Source: Favolaschia claudopus
Taxonomy: Eukaryota; Basidiomycota; Agaricomycetes; Agaricales; Mycenaceae
Reading direction: 5' to 3'
Length of the DNA: 64,000 nt
NCBI GenBank assembly: GCA_037176885.1
Contig: JAWWNJ010000007.1
Span: forward strand, 2,046,001 to 2,110,000
The position numbers were made by a program, and so were the translations under genes. The notes beneath the pieces are model-generated. The model was not told the DNA's origin. It saw only the letters and a program-made list of their open reading frames with translations, and did no database searches. This document shows positions 10,081 through 20,796 of this stretch, piece after piece (position 1 is the stretch's first letter; every line of letters begins with the position of its first letter).

Positions 10081-12306
10081 TCAACGGCTAGTCAGGAAGG
10101 GCAGGATTTATGAGAACATTGACGAATCCAAGGAAGACCAAAGCGCAACCACTGATCAAGGAATGAGACAAGTCCTGGGTAAGGGAAGGCGAATGCGAAC
10201 CTGGCAAGCGCGACACCTACATATACCCGGGCCTGTCAGTTACTTGCATATCAGCCAAAGTATGCTGAGACGTACCTCCAATCCAAGGTGCATTTAGAGA
10301 AGATACATCTTGTACTCCGAGATCGATGACATTATAGGCGTTCTTCGCTCCGAGGTAGAATACTGAGCTATCGCACCAGCATCTGTCGAAGAAGCTTCCG
10401 AATTGGAACAAGCAGGTGAGGATTATCCAAACTGTATTGAGAGATGCCAGAACCTAGAAAGACGGAATCAAGCGCTGAACAGTATCGAATTGATGATAGA
10501 GACCAACTTTGCCCATTCGCCTCAAGAGAATAGAGAGCACGCCTGCCAGACGGGTCGTTGTGGTATGCTTGTACCGACCCTTGAAGCTGACGGTGAACGT
10601 GGAGTAGTGGGCAAGCACGCTAGAGGTAACCATCATGATCCAGACGAGCGTCGAGTTGATACCGTAAATCAAATAGCTGCCGAACGACATGCCAGTCCTG
10701 AAAAGCCAATGAATACCAATTCAAAGCGCAAAATGTACAGTGACGGACCTCTCGTCGGCGTAAGAAGGCGACGATAATTGCAGCACCTGGATGGTGATGA
10801 GGCCAGATTCGTTCAACAGAATGAAGACCAACCAGTCGTGCCCCAGGTCAAACCGAGCGCCATCAATGCAGCGACCAAAAACCTCGAAAAAACACCCGAG
10901 CCCCACCGACTGCGCAGTTTGGGGTAGATCTTTGCAGGCTCATCCTTGACATAGGCTGTGATCTGTGTCGAAGTACCTCGACGATTCAAATGATGAACCC
11001 TAGTATTCTTATCGCCTCTCTCCCAATTCCGGCCGGATACAGGTTGGTGCCGATTGGACTTCTCCGATGCCTCGCGGAAAGCATAGTATACATGCTCTAC
11101 CGCGAGCGTCCAAGGAAAGAAACGAGCATAGTTGTATATCGGTGGCGTACTCATTTCGTCGTGGCGCACTTCACCCGACCCTTTCGGAAGATTGATGGCG
11201 CGTCTGGCTGAGAGGGTGGATGCCAGCACGGGTTCGCCTTCGAGTGTCGCAACATATGCAATTTTGTTTGCCTTGTCAATGGCCTGATGAACGCGATCAG
11301 AGTCGCATTTTGGGCTGATCTGGAGCCAGGCTGAGGGATAATCAAAAACTATAGTCCAAGGAAGACTGGCGAGACCCACCAATCACCACCGGAAGCAGCC
11401 ACAAAAATACTGATCCTACGGCTTGCCCATTGGCATTCAGAGTTGAGAATGTGACAACACCTGCAATCATCCTCAGAGGCAGATCAGTGCAGAACGAAGG
11501 TTCATACCTGTGAACGAATCGACTACAGTAAAGACGTAGGCGATGATGACCCATAGGATGGAAGCAACGGCAGATATCGACCTACACAGGACTGTCAATA
11601 TGCATGCTGCACCTATTCAGCTTGACACAAACCATGTGTGCACATAATTAAGCCATTCTGCCAGCTCTTCCCAAAATTCGTCGTTCGCATGGAGCACCAC
11701 CAGGGAGGCGAGGAGAGAATCTTCGGTGTTGACCTGCAACGGTGACTGCTGCAGGCTACTCAGAATCTTCACGGCGTAATTCACGTTGGGATAATTGATA
11801 CCCGCAAACCGTTGAGCATCCAGTGTCCGTTGAGAACGGTTATGGCAAGCGAGTATGCAGCGAGTGTCGGTGAGCCCACAGTCAAGAACATGGATAGTAG
11901 GTTATCGAGCCTTGCTCTTGCGCCGAAGGCAGTTGGGATACTAGTGCCAGATATGCTGAAGATCTATTCAGCCAAACGACTCATGTAGTATCGGAAAGAA
12001 AATTGTACGCAGAAGCCATGCGCTACCAAGATTTGTAGCGTCAGCAAAGATAGCTGACAACGACTCGACAAACACGCACGAAAATTGCTGCGAAAATATG
12101 GACCACTGAAAGGTAGCCTGGCTTGATCCACAGGCCCTGACACAGAGCTCATACGTGATTGCGGTAGCTTGAGAGATATTTGAGATAGGGCGACCGTGAT
12201 TGTCTGTGCCTCCAACGCCCCCAAATTGACCGCTTCGGATTTCTGCTAGGCAGACATCGAAATCGACACTAGCAGATACTCCCAGGAAAAGAAGACTCAG
12301 AGACAC
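10080..12306 (-). pseudogene. Frameshifted member of a fungal multi-pass membrane protein family
   Basis: The order of conserved blocks is intact. A secretory start (LSLLFLGVSAS) is followed by DVCLAEIRSG, GGTDNHGRPISN, ATAITYELCVRACG and FQWSIFSQQFS. Then come LALVSQLP, FGARARLDNLLSMFL, VGSPTLAAYSL, LLASLVVLHANDEFW, IAYVFTVVDSF, GSVFLWLLPVVIG, WLQISPKCDSDRV and SRFLVAALMALGLTWGTTG, and finally GSYLIYGINSTLVWIMMV and FDRCWCDSSVFYLG. These match an unnamed family common in ascomycetes and basidiomycetes. The frame breaks at least three times by one base: between SQLP and FGAR (about 11930), between LNGHW and RFAGINYPN (about 11815), and between CRS and GSYLIYG (about 10685). None sits at a plausible splice site. 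The reading frame at the first block has GTG, not ATG, at 12306. Sequencing error cannot be excluded, but neighbouring genes are clean. The function of the family is unknown. Confidence 0.62.
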
Positions 12307-12373
12307 GCAGACTTCTGCAGAAAGGCGTCAGTATCGCGTCACGAAAGAGAGGTATTCAACGTGCGTCGTAGAT

Positions 12374-12819
12374 TCATTGTATGTACTTTGCGAATGCTAG
12401 TGGGACGCGAAGGACCTTGATTACCTCGCTACCCCACATCTTATCCTCCTTAGGCCCTTCGCAGATGCGGTACCGCGTACGCACTGGCACTGCCTTCAGT
12501 GTGGCATCATAGTGACAGCTGGACATCTGCTGCACAGTGAACTAATTAAAGGGTTAGTCCTTGGCTCTCCCTCAGCAAGTCGGCAAAAAAAACCCATATA
12601 CCTGTTTGTCCTCGTCCCTGATTTCCCGAATCCGACAGATTGGGTCATCTAGATTGACGGAAAATCTCTGCAACTTGGAGCGTTGCGCTCAGTCACTCCA
12701 CGAGGTCGCCACTGGATGATGAGGCCCTTCATATGCCAATCTGAGAATGAAAAGCTGTTTAACAAGACAACGTCCGGACTCCAAGCCGGGCGTTCAGGAT
12801 AGCGGCGTCGAGAGGCCAT
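12374..12819 (-). CDS. Possible small gene next to the transposon insertion
   Basis: On the minus strand an ATG at 12819 (MASRRRYPERPAWSPD) leads through LLNSFSFSDWHMKGLIIQWRPRG. It can be joined through a very short (29 nt) and an ordinary intron to RFSVNLDDPICRIREI, then FTVQQMSSCHYDATLKAV and VRTRYRICEGPKEDKMW, ending ...AFAKYIQ with TGA at 12374. The amino-acid composition looks coding, and the second intron (donor GTATAT, acceptor TTAATTAG) is convincing. I do not recognise the family. It may be the remainder of a larger gene whose 5' part was displaced when the TIR element inserted at 12893, only 74 bp upstream of the ATG. Confidence 0.35.
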
Positions 12820-12893
12820 GCGGTTTGCCCTACGAGTTTGGTAGATAAGGAATTAGACCGCGGGGCACGGGAGCGCATCAACGTTGATGAGAG

Positions 12894-13213
12894 CACCTAT
12901 ATAGCCCAAATACACCCGCTAACTAGCGAGGGAGATATGTGGGGTCTCCCCGGCTAGTTAGCGATGGATTTAGCCGATCACTCAGGGCGCAATAAAAGCG
13001 CAATAATTAGCTCTTTAAGGCGCCGCGCCTTAGCGATAAAGGCCGCTAAGTAGCGCTAACGGGCGGCGGGGGTGCGCCCTCCCCATCAAGTCGTCAGCGT
13101 CGCCATCAAACGCCGTCGGGGGACAAGTCTCCGACGCTGCCATCAATGCCATCAAAAATCCCGCCCCGCACGCCGAACTCGCGCGTTTCGTCGCCAGAAA
13201 TCAAGATAAATTC
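12894..13213 (+). repeat. Left terminal inverted repeat
   Basis: 320 bp, matching 16323-16642 in reverse complement with only a few mismatches (for example AGCCGATCA against AGCTGATCA). It contains the palindromic pair GCTAACTAGCG and GCTAGTTAGCG and a third related box GCTAAGTAGCGCTAAC, followed by a GC-rich block. Confidence 0.92.
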
Positions 13214-16200
13214 ACAACGATATACAATGTAGACAGCGCCACCATACTGCGATGGATATTTAGCTTATATACGCTGTATTTTAGAATATTTACCGATTTT
13301 CTCGGGAATCTCGGACGTTGAGCCGGGAACGTTAGGTCACACGTCACACCTTCTCTTTTGCTTCTCTTCCCAACGCCCACTTTTCCGCCCCTACCGTTGC
13401 TGGCTATGGCGGCAACGTTTGGCGCCATCTACTTTGAAAAACCACCTCTGATCATGCCCCTCTATGCTCACTGCTGCTTCCCGCCCGTGTTGTGACTGCC
13501 GTAGTACGGTGACGGCGCCGTCTACCCTGTTTCTCATTGTTTACTCGCCGCCCGATTTATCCGTATGACACGACCCAGCACTGAAGCCTGCGATGGCGGC
13601 GCTGGGCATTATCTACTTCTACAAGCCGCTTCTCGCCCCTGTTGCTGATGCCACCACCACCGAGTAGTACTGGCTGCCCTCACTGTTGCTTGAGCCTCCC
13701 AATCAAAGCTCTCTGTGCCCTTGTTTTGCTTGGTACCAGCTCCACCGATGTGTACAGATGTAGCAGTTGGTGCTCATTCCCCTGCCCCACCCCTCTCGCT
13801 GCTTGACCGTCAGGTGCGGTCTCCCGCACCCTCTCCTCTCTCCGCTTTATACTGATCACCTCTCCGCTGTTTTCCACAGCTACGACAACATCCATGTTAC
13901 ATCCACACCACGCTTACCTGCCGAATCTCCTCCACGGCCATCCATTCCCACTATCTGCTCCGCTGTCGATGCCCTCCACTCATCCACTCACCGGTTCAAC
14001 TCCACCTTCTATCGACATTGCCGCCACCCTGCCCCCCCCCTTTCATTGAGCTCGACTTTATTTACTCTCCCCTCCCCTCTCGTCTCTCTTGGCCATAAAC
14101 CCTCCCCCGAACACAAACGCATGCGACACGTTCCGATTGGAACGTTTGTCGGCTCAACCACCGAACATCCTTCCATTTCCCTATCCTGTCCTTTTCCTCT
14201 TCAACCCCACATACATCCCCTACCCTCTACTCACCCCCCTCACTATTTCGCACCGTCATTGAATCTTCTCGTTGCCTTCCTTTGGTTTCCTCGTCGCTGT
14301 ACCTGTATCGTAACTAGCCAATGGCTCCCATTTAGATGTTGTTCTTTACCTTGTATGGCATAGAAGCAATTTAAGTCTGTTCAACTAACTTGCCTGGTGA
14401 GATCTGAGGCGTTCCCTTCAGAAAACGAGGAAATGAAGACGATGTTGACCAGCTAAACGTGCTCGGCCGATGGTTCGGCAGTATCGGAACGCTGTCTCAT
14501 TGGTTGGGACATCGGGCCGATTCGGGCGCTTAATGCTTTAACGTCGGCGGCTAATATTTTTTTTCGTTCGCGCACCACCTACAGGCCATGGAAAGTCGCC
14601 AAAATATTATTGTAGGCTCTACTCAATGTATATAACAACATATTGTAAATTTACACTCCAATTATTTCTCAATCTCTCACTATTGATTAGTCGTTACTTT
14701 GAACGAAGTTCGCGACTAAAAACTTCGTCATAACTTTGGTCTTTCTCTCAATGTCGATTTGTGTTCAGTGTCACCTAGAAGCGGGATACTCAAAACTTTC
14801 TCAACATTTATTGTTTATACAATGTATACAGTTCACTTTTGAATAAAAACTCACCATCCTTGTGAGTCTATGCCCCTCAAACACCCAATAGTTGAAAAGG
14901 AGCCGGATTTTGAAAGTTGAAAGAGAGCATAAATTTTATAACAGGCAGTAAGCCATACTCTTGAAATAGTGTTTTCTTTGTTGTCTGTTCAGAAATATTG
15001 ACAGTGGGGCTCACAATGAGGTTGGAGATCTCAAGGTATGTCATGTAATAACACTGAAAATACTAGATACAATGCTCAATCTCAGGGCTCTATACCATAC
15101 AGTAGGCTACAGGAAGTTTATATATGATGCAGATGAGCAATATCCTTTTCTGACAGTTGTGTCGAGCGTATTTTTGAGCTGGAGCATCCATTGAATCAAG
15201 CTCTTTCAATAAATTTCATCCAGCTTGATTTCTATCCCAAAATGAGTCCTAAGCTTTCAGGTAGTTGGCTAGTATATCTACTACCTGTTCAATACTGTTG
15301 ATGAACCGTAGAATTGAAATTTCGATGTGTCTGATTTGAAAACTGCCAAATCTGGACGGCGGCGTTCAGTATCGGTGATCGCACCGGTATTTCCGAGCCA
15401 GTCGGAAGCGATGCCGAGGCGTGACTCACGCGTCGCGTCAACGTCTCTGTCTTCTTGCCTCCTCCCTCCTCCTCCCCACTCCTCCTTGCCTCATCTACCA
15501 ACTTCCCTGGTGACGGAAAAACATCGATTCCGACCCTCATGGCCATAGCAGATAGCAACAATGACTCACCTTCCACCATTATGCACTCGAAGACGCGCCA
15601 TCCGCTCGTCCATATGGCACCTGAAATTGGCCGAAACGCCAGCGGTTTACAAGAGGGATGAGCTTTCAAGTAAAGGGTATCGGTCCCCAGGGGGAAGGAT
15701 CATGGGGATGTAAACGGGCAAATGCGGACTGGAATCAGACAGTTGTGCAATTGTGGTACGTCGTTTACCTTTTGTTTTTCTTTCTTCTTCACTTGTTCTT
15801 CCCCACTTCCTCTTCTTTCCTTCTCCCTTCTCTCTATCCTTATTCTTCCTTTACCATCATCCGGCCGCCAATCACCAAACTATTACCTGCCCACCTGTGT
15901 GTCATAACCAACGATGGCCTGCCCTTTTCCCTCTCTTTGAATCTGTCCTGCCTCCACCCCAAATTTTCCTGTACACCAGGCATGCCCTCTATATCCATGT
16001 GCTACTGCTTTGGCTTCACCACTAAGGAGCAGCTTACGCACCATACGCGCTCGGGATCGGTGCCCTTACTCATCCAAGGCGCTTATGATCTGATCCATTG
16101 GCTCCGTTGGCAGTGCGCGCCTTCCACGGTAGTTTCCGTTCTCTCTATACATGCCTTGTATATCCCTGGGGCTCAGGGCCGATTTGTTGCAATACAATAT

Positions 16201-16322
16201 GCATCATTCTTCATGTACACTTATTGTTTGATACATCTTCATGAGGCTCTGGGTAGTAGATTGCCCACCACCTAGCACAGTAGGATATGTAAGTAACTAT
16301 GGCTGCTCTGTGGTTTTTATGC

Positions 16323-16642
16323 GAATTTATCTTGATTTTTGGCGACGAAACGCGCGAGTTCGGCGTGCGGGGCGGGATTTTTGATGGCATTGATGGCAGC
16401 GTCGGGGACTTGTCCCCCGACGGCGTTTGATGGCGACGCTGACGACTTGATGGGGAGGGCGCACCCCCGCCGCCCGTTAGCGCTACTTAGCGGCCTTTAT
16501 CGCTAAGGCGCGGCGCCTTAAAGAGCTAATTATTGCGCTTTTATTGCGCCCTGAGTGATCAGCTAAATCCATCGCTAACTAGCCGGGGAGACCCCACATA
16601 TCTCCCTCGCTAGTTAGCGGGTGTATTTGGGCTATATAGGTG
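16323..16642 (-). repeat. Right terminal inverted repeat
   Basis: Inverted copy of 12894-13213. It ends GGCTATATAGGTG immediately before the right GATGAGAG target duplication at 16643-16650. Confidence 0.92.
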
Positions 16643-16731
16643 GATGAGAGTGGAAGAGAAGATGCAGAGAAGTCCGAAAAAGGAAGTCGATAACAGCAGC
16701 TAACACTAAGTAGCTAAAACTGAGCTTGATT

Positions 16732-19086
16732 TTACAAGGCCGCCAGTTTGTCTAGTAATATTTTCTTGCCCTTGGCATCCCCAGCCTCGATCTCCTTCAC
16801 AACCGTCGGCCCGAACCATCCCTTGAGCGTCCTCTTTGCCTCGTCCCCCTTCACGGCTTCGCACAATTCCGCAATGACGAAACACCCGCCACACTGACCC
16901 ATCGAGCACATACCCACACACACTTCCTTCCCAATCGTCTCCATAAACTGCTGTACAAACGCAGCGGCATCCCATGTGGTCTCAGAGACCTTATCTACTG
17001 TGCCCGTAGCCCGGTTGAAATGGCCTCCTTGGAGTAGAGTTTTGTACAGTCGCGAGCTGTGAGGGAGGTCGATGGGATGCGGGTGGTCGTCATCGCACGG
17101 ATACGCAGCCGACGCTGCTCGTAGTAGTGTTTCGCTGGCGCTGCCTTTATCTAGGATGATGTGAGCATCAAACGGTATTATGAGAAGGAATGCTTGCCTC
17201 CGTCGCAGTAGAGCATGATTTCAGCGATAACCAGACTTGCGCCCGTCTCGCGGAGAAGCAGCGCACCCTTATCTTTCACCCACTTGATGAGCGCCTCACT
17301 AGCTGCTGTCCGTATCTCCGCCTCCCGCACCTCTTGCGTCTTTTTACTCGTTCGTGCACGGATCTCGTCTGTCTCTGCTAGACAAGCAATCTGCGCAGGA
17401 GTGAAATGTCTTCGCGTACGAGGCACGACGAGATAGAGTAAAGCACGTCGTCCCTGGGGTGTTTGGCACAAGGTGTTGGCCGGAGTCGTCATTTCTGGGA
17501 CCAATGTTTTCGCAACAAGCTTAGTATCACTAAACCATGATACCGTCAGCCTCTCCATTCACGAGACGAAAGGAGGGAATGTACTCGATGACATCCAAGG
17601 CAGTGAACAGTACCAATTGAGCGTCGTCGTCAAGACACATACGCTCGACGTGCGGCTTGAGTACTTTGAGTATTTGTTTACGATCCTGGAAAAAAAATTA
17701 TGAGATTGCACGACGTGAATTTTGGGTAGAAAATGCACCTTAGCACTGCCTCGTGCGAGGAATTCGCGAACTACTCGACTGCCATCCTTGGTGTGTACTA
17801 GCTCTGCGAGCACGTCCTGACATCTGCAAGAGGATAAGAACACGAGTCCATGGAAATTTCTGGTACTTACACCTCGAATATCTCCCGCAACTGCTTCTCC
17901 CCTTCCACTTGGTCGGGAGATTCGTTGACCGCGACTATGTATTCCCACAAAGCGCGATGAACGACGGCATGCGTCACCGCGCCTTTGTCTGAGTTGTCGA
18001 AACTAGTCAAGTATGAGCATAGTGATTTCGCAAGACAAGATCGCCACTAACATGGAAACCAAGGCCGTCTTCATTGACGAAAGGACGCGTTTTCTCCGTT
18101 CAGGGTCAGCACCCTCTAACACACCGGACAACCCCTTCCTTGCTCGCTCTTTGTCTTCCTCGCTGCCGCTGGTGACCGTGAATAGCGCAGTTTCCTTTCC
18201 GTAGAAATCGCGAACCAGCAGCGTCCGTTCGTATGCATTTGCATAGAGTTCGAATGCATCAGAGAGGACGGATGTCGCTTCTCGGTGGAGAAGTAAGCGC
18301 AATACATGGCCACGGAATTCTTGAAGGATAGATTGTCGATGCGATGGACACAGGCGTATGAGCTTTGTGACAAGGAACTGACGAGCACGCATTCAGTAGG
18401 CGATAGACGAGAGACTTGTGGGCAGGCAATAAATACCTTGGAATATTTATTTTCCGCCAATTCCTTGTACTTGCCCTTCAGCTCGGCAGCAATCTCGTCC
18501 CTCTCCTTCTGACGGCCATGCTTCACCACGGTCTGTACTATCCGGCTGGCGTCGTGTTTAAATACAATATCCTTGACTTTGCCTCGGATAACGTCCATGA
18601 GTGCATGGATATGTTTTTGTCGGTCGGCGGATGAGATATTTCTGGCGTTCGCCTGACACCATACGCGTTTGGCGTCCGCAATAAGTGTCGAGTGGGGCTT
18701 GGCTGCTTTTCGTTGTTCATGGAGAGCTTTTTGGGTTTTATGCGCTTCTCGGCTTGCTATCGGGCGAATGAATAAAATGAACGAGCGGTGAAGAACGATA
18801 AAGATGGGGGCGCACCTGCAGGATCCCGCGGGGGTTTGTTTGCTGGAGGTTCAGCGTCCATTGCGTCCTGATCTATTCCCTCATCAAGAGCCTCGACATA
18901 ATCTCCAAAGTCTTCGTCTTCATCGTCGGAGCCATCGAGGGCTTCTCTAGCAGGCAAGGTCACCGGTCTACTCCGCTTTTTATCAGATTTCGACTCCGTC
19001 TTGTCGACATGGGCTTTCTTCGGCTTTGGACCGCCTTGCGAGGCGGCGGGACGCTTCTTCGTAGTTTTACCAGGTGCAGCGGCCAT
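16732..19086 (-). CDS. PUF6: Pumilio-repeat nucleolar protein PUF6 / PUM3
   Basis: Puf6 is a nucleolar RNA-binding protein needed for 60S ribosomal subunit assembly, and in yeast it also represses ASH1 mRNA. The protein begins MAAAPGKTTKKRPAASQGGP, with a basic lysine-rich then acidic N-terminus (SDDEDEDFGDYVEALDEG). After intron 1 (donor at 18815) follow AKRVWCQANARNISS and the first PUM repeats (DVIRGKVKDIVFKHDASRIV). The next repeats include KYSKFLVTKLIRLCPSHRQ, LLLHREATSVLSDAFEL, ALWEYI and LVHTKDGSRVVREFLARGSA. The CPL domain is recognisable from AQLVLFTALDVIDDTKLVAK and QGRRALLYLVVPRTRRHFTP. The C-terminus is GKKILLDKLAAL. At least six short introns are present. Start and stop (TAA at 16732) are clear. 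It is divergently arranged with IES6 from a short shared promoter region. Confidence 0.92.
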
Positions 19087-19264
19087 AGTGAATTTTGTCC
19101 AAGACGAGTCGATGCCAAACCAGCGACGAGAGAGCAAACCAGAGAGAAATTTTTGGAAAGTCAAGGTGTGACACAAGTGTGACTTCCTCTTTTTGGAAAA
19201 CTAGCTTTGACTTGTGCCATGTGCGCTTCGCCTCTTGAGGCGTTGGATTAGCCTGACCGATTTC

Positions 19265-20006
19265 TAGGCCACCCAAAGGGTTTCAGAGAAAGAAAGCAGC
19301 CGCGTCGGATGGCACGTCGACACCGCAACTACCAGTAAATCCCCCGGAAACGCTGCTGTCAGCGAACTCAGTCTCACAGCTCACTTCAGAGCTTAGCAGA
19401 ACAGTTATCCTACTTAGAGGCTCCTCGGCCCTTCAAGAATCCAAACTATGTCAAAAAGACGTCGTCACGACGCTCGAAGAACTTGAAAGCTGTCTTGACG
19501 CAGGAACGGGAACGCGAGAAAGCTGAACGGGAACGACGAAGGCTGGAGAAAATTGAAAGCGATATGGAGGTTGACGGAGAGCAGGAGGAAGAATTTCCTA
19601 CATGTGAGTGAGTGTGTCAGAGGAGTGCGTGCGATTGTTCACGTTTCGCAAGATACATCTATTGAGGCGCCGCCGTCGCTGCTACCTCAGCGACATTACT
19701 GTGATATTACTGGCTTAGAGGTCTGTCTTTCGGATGGGATGATGCTCCATTGAATCTTATGGCTATCAGGCACCCTACACGGATCCTGCTACGAAATTGC
19801 GGTACCACGACAAGAGTATCTACGAGGTGATCAAGGGACTGGTGCGTTATTAACTAATGCTTACCCATATTCCCTGATTATTTGTGCGTCTAGAGCGCTA
19901 GTTCCGTCAAGGAGTACCTGGCAGGTCTCTACCTTTTCTTACGCTACCTCAGAAAAGCGCTCATGCCATTCACTCAGCTCGCGGCGTTAACTCGATCGTC
20001 AAATAA
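19265..20006 (+). CDS. IES6: INO80 chromatin-remodelling complex subunit Ies6 (YL1-C domain)
   Basis: Ies6 binds Arp5 and is needed for INO80 nucleosome sliding. The visible exons join as PPKGFQRKKAAASDGTSTPQ, then across an intron to SLAEQLSYLEAPRPFKNPNY, then KKTSSRRSKNLKAVL and a charged helix (QEREREKAERERRRLEKIE). The YL1-C domain follows: PPSLLPQRHYCDITGLEAPY, TDPATKLRYHDKSIYEVIKG, SASSVKEYLAARGVNSIVK and stop at 20004-20006. The last intron runs from GTCTCTACC to CATTCACTCAG. The domain order and the RPFKNPNY motif distinguish it from Vps72/Swc2. The start codon is not settled: there is no in-frame ATG directly before PPKGFQ, and an upstream intron is likely (acceptor GATTTCTAG at about 19266), so the 5' boundary is approximate. 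Confidence 0.85.
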
Positions 20007-20796
20007 GCAAGCGACCAATGTTCTTACGACCGTGTATCATACTTCTTCATCTCACTGTATTTACCTGCCTCCTCAACACGGCTTGAATTCTGTCACCGTG
20101 TCCTTTGCCCTAGCTGCAAGAATGTCGAGCAACATCCGGTTCTTGGTCAAACTGTTGCTTGCAAATGCAAAGTCATGTTTTCAGCCCGGCAGAAGGTTCC
20201 CCGCAACCAAGCTTGTTGAGCTTGGAACCTTTTCAATATGCTTTGTGCGGCAAAGCCAGACAACTTTGAAAGCGCCCCAATATAAACCAGCGGCAGTAAG
20301 GGCTTCTGAGGGTGTACACACCAGCATCTTCACCTGATGGTGGCGAGCCGCGGGCTCATACCTTGTGGAGACCAACGCGGTTTTGATTCGCCCTCAGGCT
20401 TGTTTCTGGCGCTGATCTCATACTATACTGCAGTCTTTCATGTTGTCTCTCCATCCTTGAAATACGGTATGTGCTTTCTTCCCATAATTTCCTTATCGTT
20501 GCTGACATGATCTTGATTCGTTCTTCAGGACGTCGTCGTTCAACAGTTCTGTGGCCGAGCCCAGGGCTGGTGGATTGCTTCCATGGTGTTTATTGTTAGC
20601 TTGTCGCTCGTGTACAAAGAGCTTGAAGTTGTATGGTGGTCTTATCGCGGACCTCGATGTCAGTGATGTCTTCACACTGATGTATGCTTCTCAATCGTTG
20701 GAATGGATACATTGCTGGGATACAACTGAAATAATACAAATCGAGAAGCGCAAAATCCGGCCGGTTTCTTTATTTCTGAGTGTGCCTTACGAAGTT
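20007..20796. other. Intergenic stretch between IES6 and the F-box gene
   Basis: No protein family was recognised on either strand. The 3' ends of IES6 (+) and the F-box gene (-) converge here. Confidence 0.4.

Larger units (their letters stand above)
12894..16642. mobile_element. Non-autonomous DNA transposon with 320-bp TIRs and 8-bp TSD
   Basis: The two ends are almost perfect inverted copies of each other (12894-13213 and 16323-16642), each beginning CACCTATATAGCCCAAATAC from the outside. The element is flanked by the direct repeat GATGAGAG (12886-12893 and 16643-16650), a classic 8-bp target-site duplication. The 3.1-kb interior has no transposase or other recognisable protein. Its longest frames (13767-14363 and 15658-16275) are pyrimidine-rich low-complexity translations without motifs. 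Eight-base duplications are made by hAT and by KDZ/Zisupton-type transposases. The long TIRs fit the latter better, but assignment is inference. The near-identity of the TIRs suggests a recent insertion. Confidence 0.9.

Noticed and set aside
13767..14363. Open frame of 198 codons inside the TIR element as a possible transposon protein
   Set aside because: It is a translation of pyrimidine-rich sequence, full of Pro, Ser, Leu and His, with no motif, no splice context and no catalytic residues.
15658..16275. Open frame of 205 codons inside the TIR element
   Set aside because: Also low-complexity CTT/TCC-rich sequence, with two other frames open over the same stretch. No transposase signature.
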